NCBI GenBank assembly: GCA_016871495.1
Contig: VHDF01000049.1
Location: forward strand, 1 to 33,122
Reading direction: 5' to 3'
Source of the DNA: Verrucomicrobiota bacterium
GTDB lineage: Bacteria; Verrucomicrobiota; Verrucomicrobiia; Limisphaerales; VHDF01
Length of the DNA stretch: 33,122 nucleotides
Under the pieces are notes generated by a model. That model saw only the letters and a program-made list of their open reading frames with translations, was not told the DNA's origin and ran no database searches. Position numbers and translations under genes: made by a program. Shown piece by piece: positions 32,401 through 33,122 of the stretch (positions are counted from its first letter, which is position 1; every line of letters begins with the position of its first letter).

Positions 32401-33122
32401 GATTCCACCGTGCAGTTCCACGGTCGCGGCGTCGTCAACGCGAACGGGAGCAAACCGGATGGTGCGAAACTCCAGCTCCATCAATCGGAGGCTGGCGTCC
32501 TGGTTCAGGGTCACGTCGTTGCCCAAGTCCAGAAGATCCCAACCGCCGTGGGAAAGATTAACCCCGCGGTGGATGTGAACGCGCTCGCCCACTCGCGCGC
32601 CCAGGGCGCGCAGCGCGTCACAGGCAAATTCAGTACCCGCCAGCAAATTCCATGGAATCGAGCGAGCGACCTGGTGGACGATCCAGTGCCGCAAATACAA
32701 ACTCCCATAAACAGGCGCTTCACCCTCTTGATACCGCCCGATCAAGCAACGTTTGACGGCTGCGGTGAACACCACGAAAAACGGAGTCGCCAGCCACAGA
32801 ACGGCTATGGCCATGGGGGCGAACGTCAGCACCAGCCCCGGCCAACCCATCCAGGCGTGAAGCCGAGGCAGGAGTTCCCAGCCCACAAGGTAACTCGCCG
32901 CGCCCGTCACCGCTAACAGCACGAAGACGAAACCACCTTGCACAAGTGTGGCGATCCCCATGGATCCCAAAGTCGCTGGCTCACGTTCTTCGATCATGGG
33001 CGCCGCCCGCCCCGTCTCCATCCGCTGCCCGATCCGCTCCAGGGTGCGGCCTTCGTAAACGTCTCGGACCGAGAGCGTCGATCGAGCATCCCAGTGACGA
33101 ACCCTCGAGACCAAAAGGGCCG
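29452..33122 (-). CDS. Pls/PosA-like synthetase C-terminus fused to exported propeller-like domain (5'-truncated)
   Basis: The frame is open to the window end, so the N-terminal part, expected to be an adenylation domain and most of the carrier domain, lies outside. Counting from the TTG at 33114, residues 1-33 are the last carrier helix (TLSVRDVYEGRTLERIGQRM). Then come three soluble left-handed-helix-like units (about 168-275, 412-520, 652-757) separated by hydrophobic pairs at about 56-80/92-120, 298-325/347-371 and 547-570/577-605: six membrane segments, the plan of epsilon-poly-lysine synthetase (A-T-TM-C1-C2-C3). This part ends at EGFPSHPKL. The frame continues without a stop from Met759 into a signal-peptide-like segment (LLVAVLLGFATRAEGA) and a ~440-residue Trp-rich, sialidase/BNR-like exported domain. 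The product is unknown. A phosphopantetheinyl transferase follows 3 nt later. Confidence 0.82.
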   Translation of the reverse strand, partial: ALLVSRVRHWDARSTLSVRDVYEGRTLERIGQRMETGRAAPMIEEREPATLGSMGIATLVQGGFVFVLLAVTGAASYLVGWELLPRLHAWMGWPGLVLTFAPMAIAVLWLATPFFVVFTAAVKRCLIGRYQEGEAPVYGSLYLRHWIVHQVARSIPWNLLAGTEFACDALRALGARVGERVHIHRGVNLSHGGWDLLDLGNDVTLNQDASLRLMELEFRTIRFAPVRVDDAATVELHGGIGPRCHLESGATLEAMASLEPGTHVPAGECWRGVPARPVGHSTWRDGSKGSAGIRSPRLHGLLTLLAVTGVFGVLALPVELALLVWGYEVGLGSATSFGNLSFSWQSFARLAVLEILAVPLTWLLAAGLLRLLGRVAEGRISRWSFEFIRVWIKTGVCKWAGDWLYGTLFWPWWLRLAGARVGRGTELSGLIDCLPELLEIGDYAFCADGIYAGGPRISRGEVLLHKVSIGSHSFIGNGAVLGLGESVPGGILVGICTVAGRADLKPGQDWFGDPPFALPRREVHGFDQRDTHHPSLVKVCSRVFWECARFALPLPLMAAGGVWIAGAAWGSSMLPSSVWFGLWLPWLGLAAIAMPFLAALALKWVLLGKVRPQLHPLWSCWASRWDFVCMSWSLLAVDLVALVEGTPLLPWLLRSTGMKVGRGVVFGGEFAHDMADPDMFVFEDGATVDGLFQAHTFEDRVLKMDPIVIRAGASIGRNALLLYGVEVGAGARVLPHSVVMKHERLQPGLTYEGFPSHPKLMGTPAALLVAVLLGFATRAEGASDPLQPKVEVEETVYAFKPAQNGAGPMWCAGSTSLVRAGDKVFAAGLETLEGVPPLNNCRWVFLERDQQGWQKRWADPVGRTREPSPLVLVKNRNVLLSANPTLGRPPEPNGGPALPEIYRFPVEGSGEPDSRWQPRWQGQPRFTEHSYRSFAADPFTDSYILFQNIGYTHAEWTLVDGSRTAQGQLRWPWGAEYDTPQPIRLCYPNVAIAGRAVHFFGVSDVLEPYQAWREHKRKLTGQAWDYDFRRLFYTWTPDAAKRPFADWIEIASRDKTGGFVWPCDLWVGARGEIHLLWTERAIDERLRETFFPQARQSHGLYYGVLRNGRWVRRATLVESTEQAPGPVASAARFHEAPGRRLFVAYYWSGKAPNGVALSENRVHEIGAHAAFSPPVTIPFAQPFTSYFTATPRAGSKPSRFLDMLGHRAGESSTISYARVRLF

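Noticed and set aside
1-33122. tRNA, rRNA, CRISPR arrays, integrase or transposase genes
   Set aside because: Reading the spacers showed no T-loop/acceptor patterns, no regularly spaced direct-repeat array beyond the 16-bp sites, and no recombinase motifs.

Overview
The window looks like a chromosomal segment from a GC-rich Gram-negative bacterium of the Verrucomicrobiota (or a close PVC relative). The evidence is the mix of genes: an outer-membrane biogenesis set (bamA, skp), a Kdo-pathway gene (kdsD), the McsA/McsB arginine-phosphorylation pair, the PVC-type YebC start (MGAQWK), a lysine/alanine-rich histone-H1-like peptide, a Pls/PosA-type synthetase with a secreted domain of the kind I associate with Planctomycetes/Verrucomicrobia, and spacers rich in GC palindromes. 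The assignment is inference from gene content; there is no rRNA here.

Layout. (1) 191-2763, minus: ilvE, then mcsA-mcsB. (2) 3101-4858, plus: secreted M28 peptidase, convergent with yebC (4901-5626, minus). (3) 5735-10116: an accessory stretch holding a frameshifted TPR gene remnant, an intact AAA-ATPase/TPR protein, a second AAA ATPase split by a -1 frameshift, tandem 16-bp operator-like repeats, a MITE-like element and a diverged intergenic repeat. (4) 10117-17687, plus: a sigma-70 family factor, topB followed at 4 bp by a His-rich membrane metal permease, then kdsD overlapping an xdhC-mocA fusion gene. (5) 17734-17995: a tiny self-contained transcription unit for a 22-residue KA-rich peptide with promoter, Shine-Dalgarno and terminator. 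(6) 18026-23686, plus: a DEDDy exonuclease, a PNPOx-like flavoprotein, then hsp20-lon and a LolA-like exported protein. (7) 23753-28199, minus: dnaB, bamA, skp, closely spaced. (8) 28200-28671: a structured noncoding spacer with a plus-strand terminator and a DnaA box. (9) 28672-33122, minus: the C-terminal part of a Pls/PosA-like synthetase (5' end outside the window) fused to a propeller-like exported domain, followed by its likely activating phosphopantetheinyl transferase.

How the genes work together: mcsA/mcsB, hsp20 and lon are protein quality control; bamA, skp and the LolA-like protein serve the envelope; kdsD supplies the Kdo precursor; the synthetase and the transferase form a specialised-metabolite locus. 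The least ordinary parts are the synthetase-propeller fusion, the split ATPase with its operator array, the three-copy intergenic repeat, the KA microprotein unit and the structured spacer beside dnaB. I found no tRNA, rRNA, CRISPR array or intact transposase.
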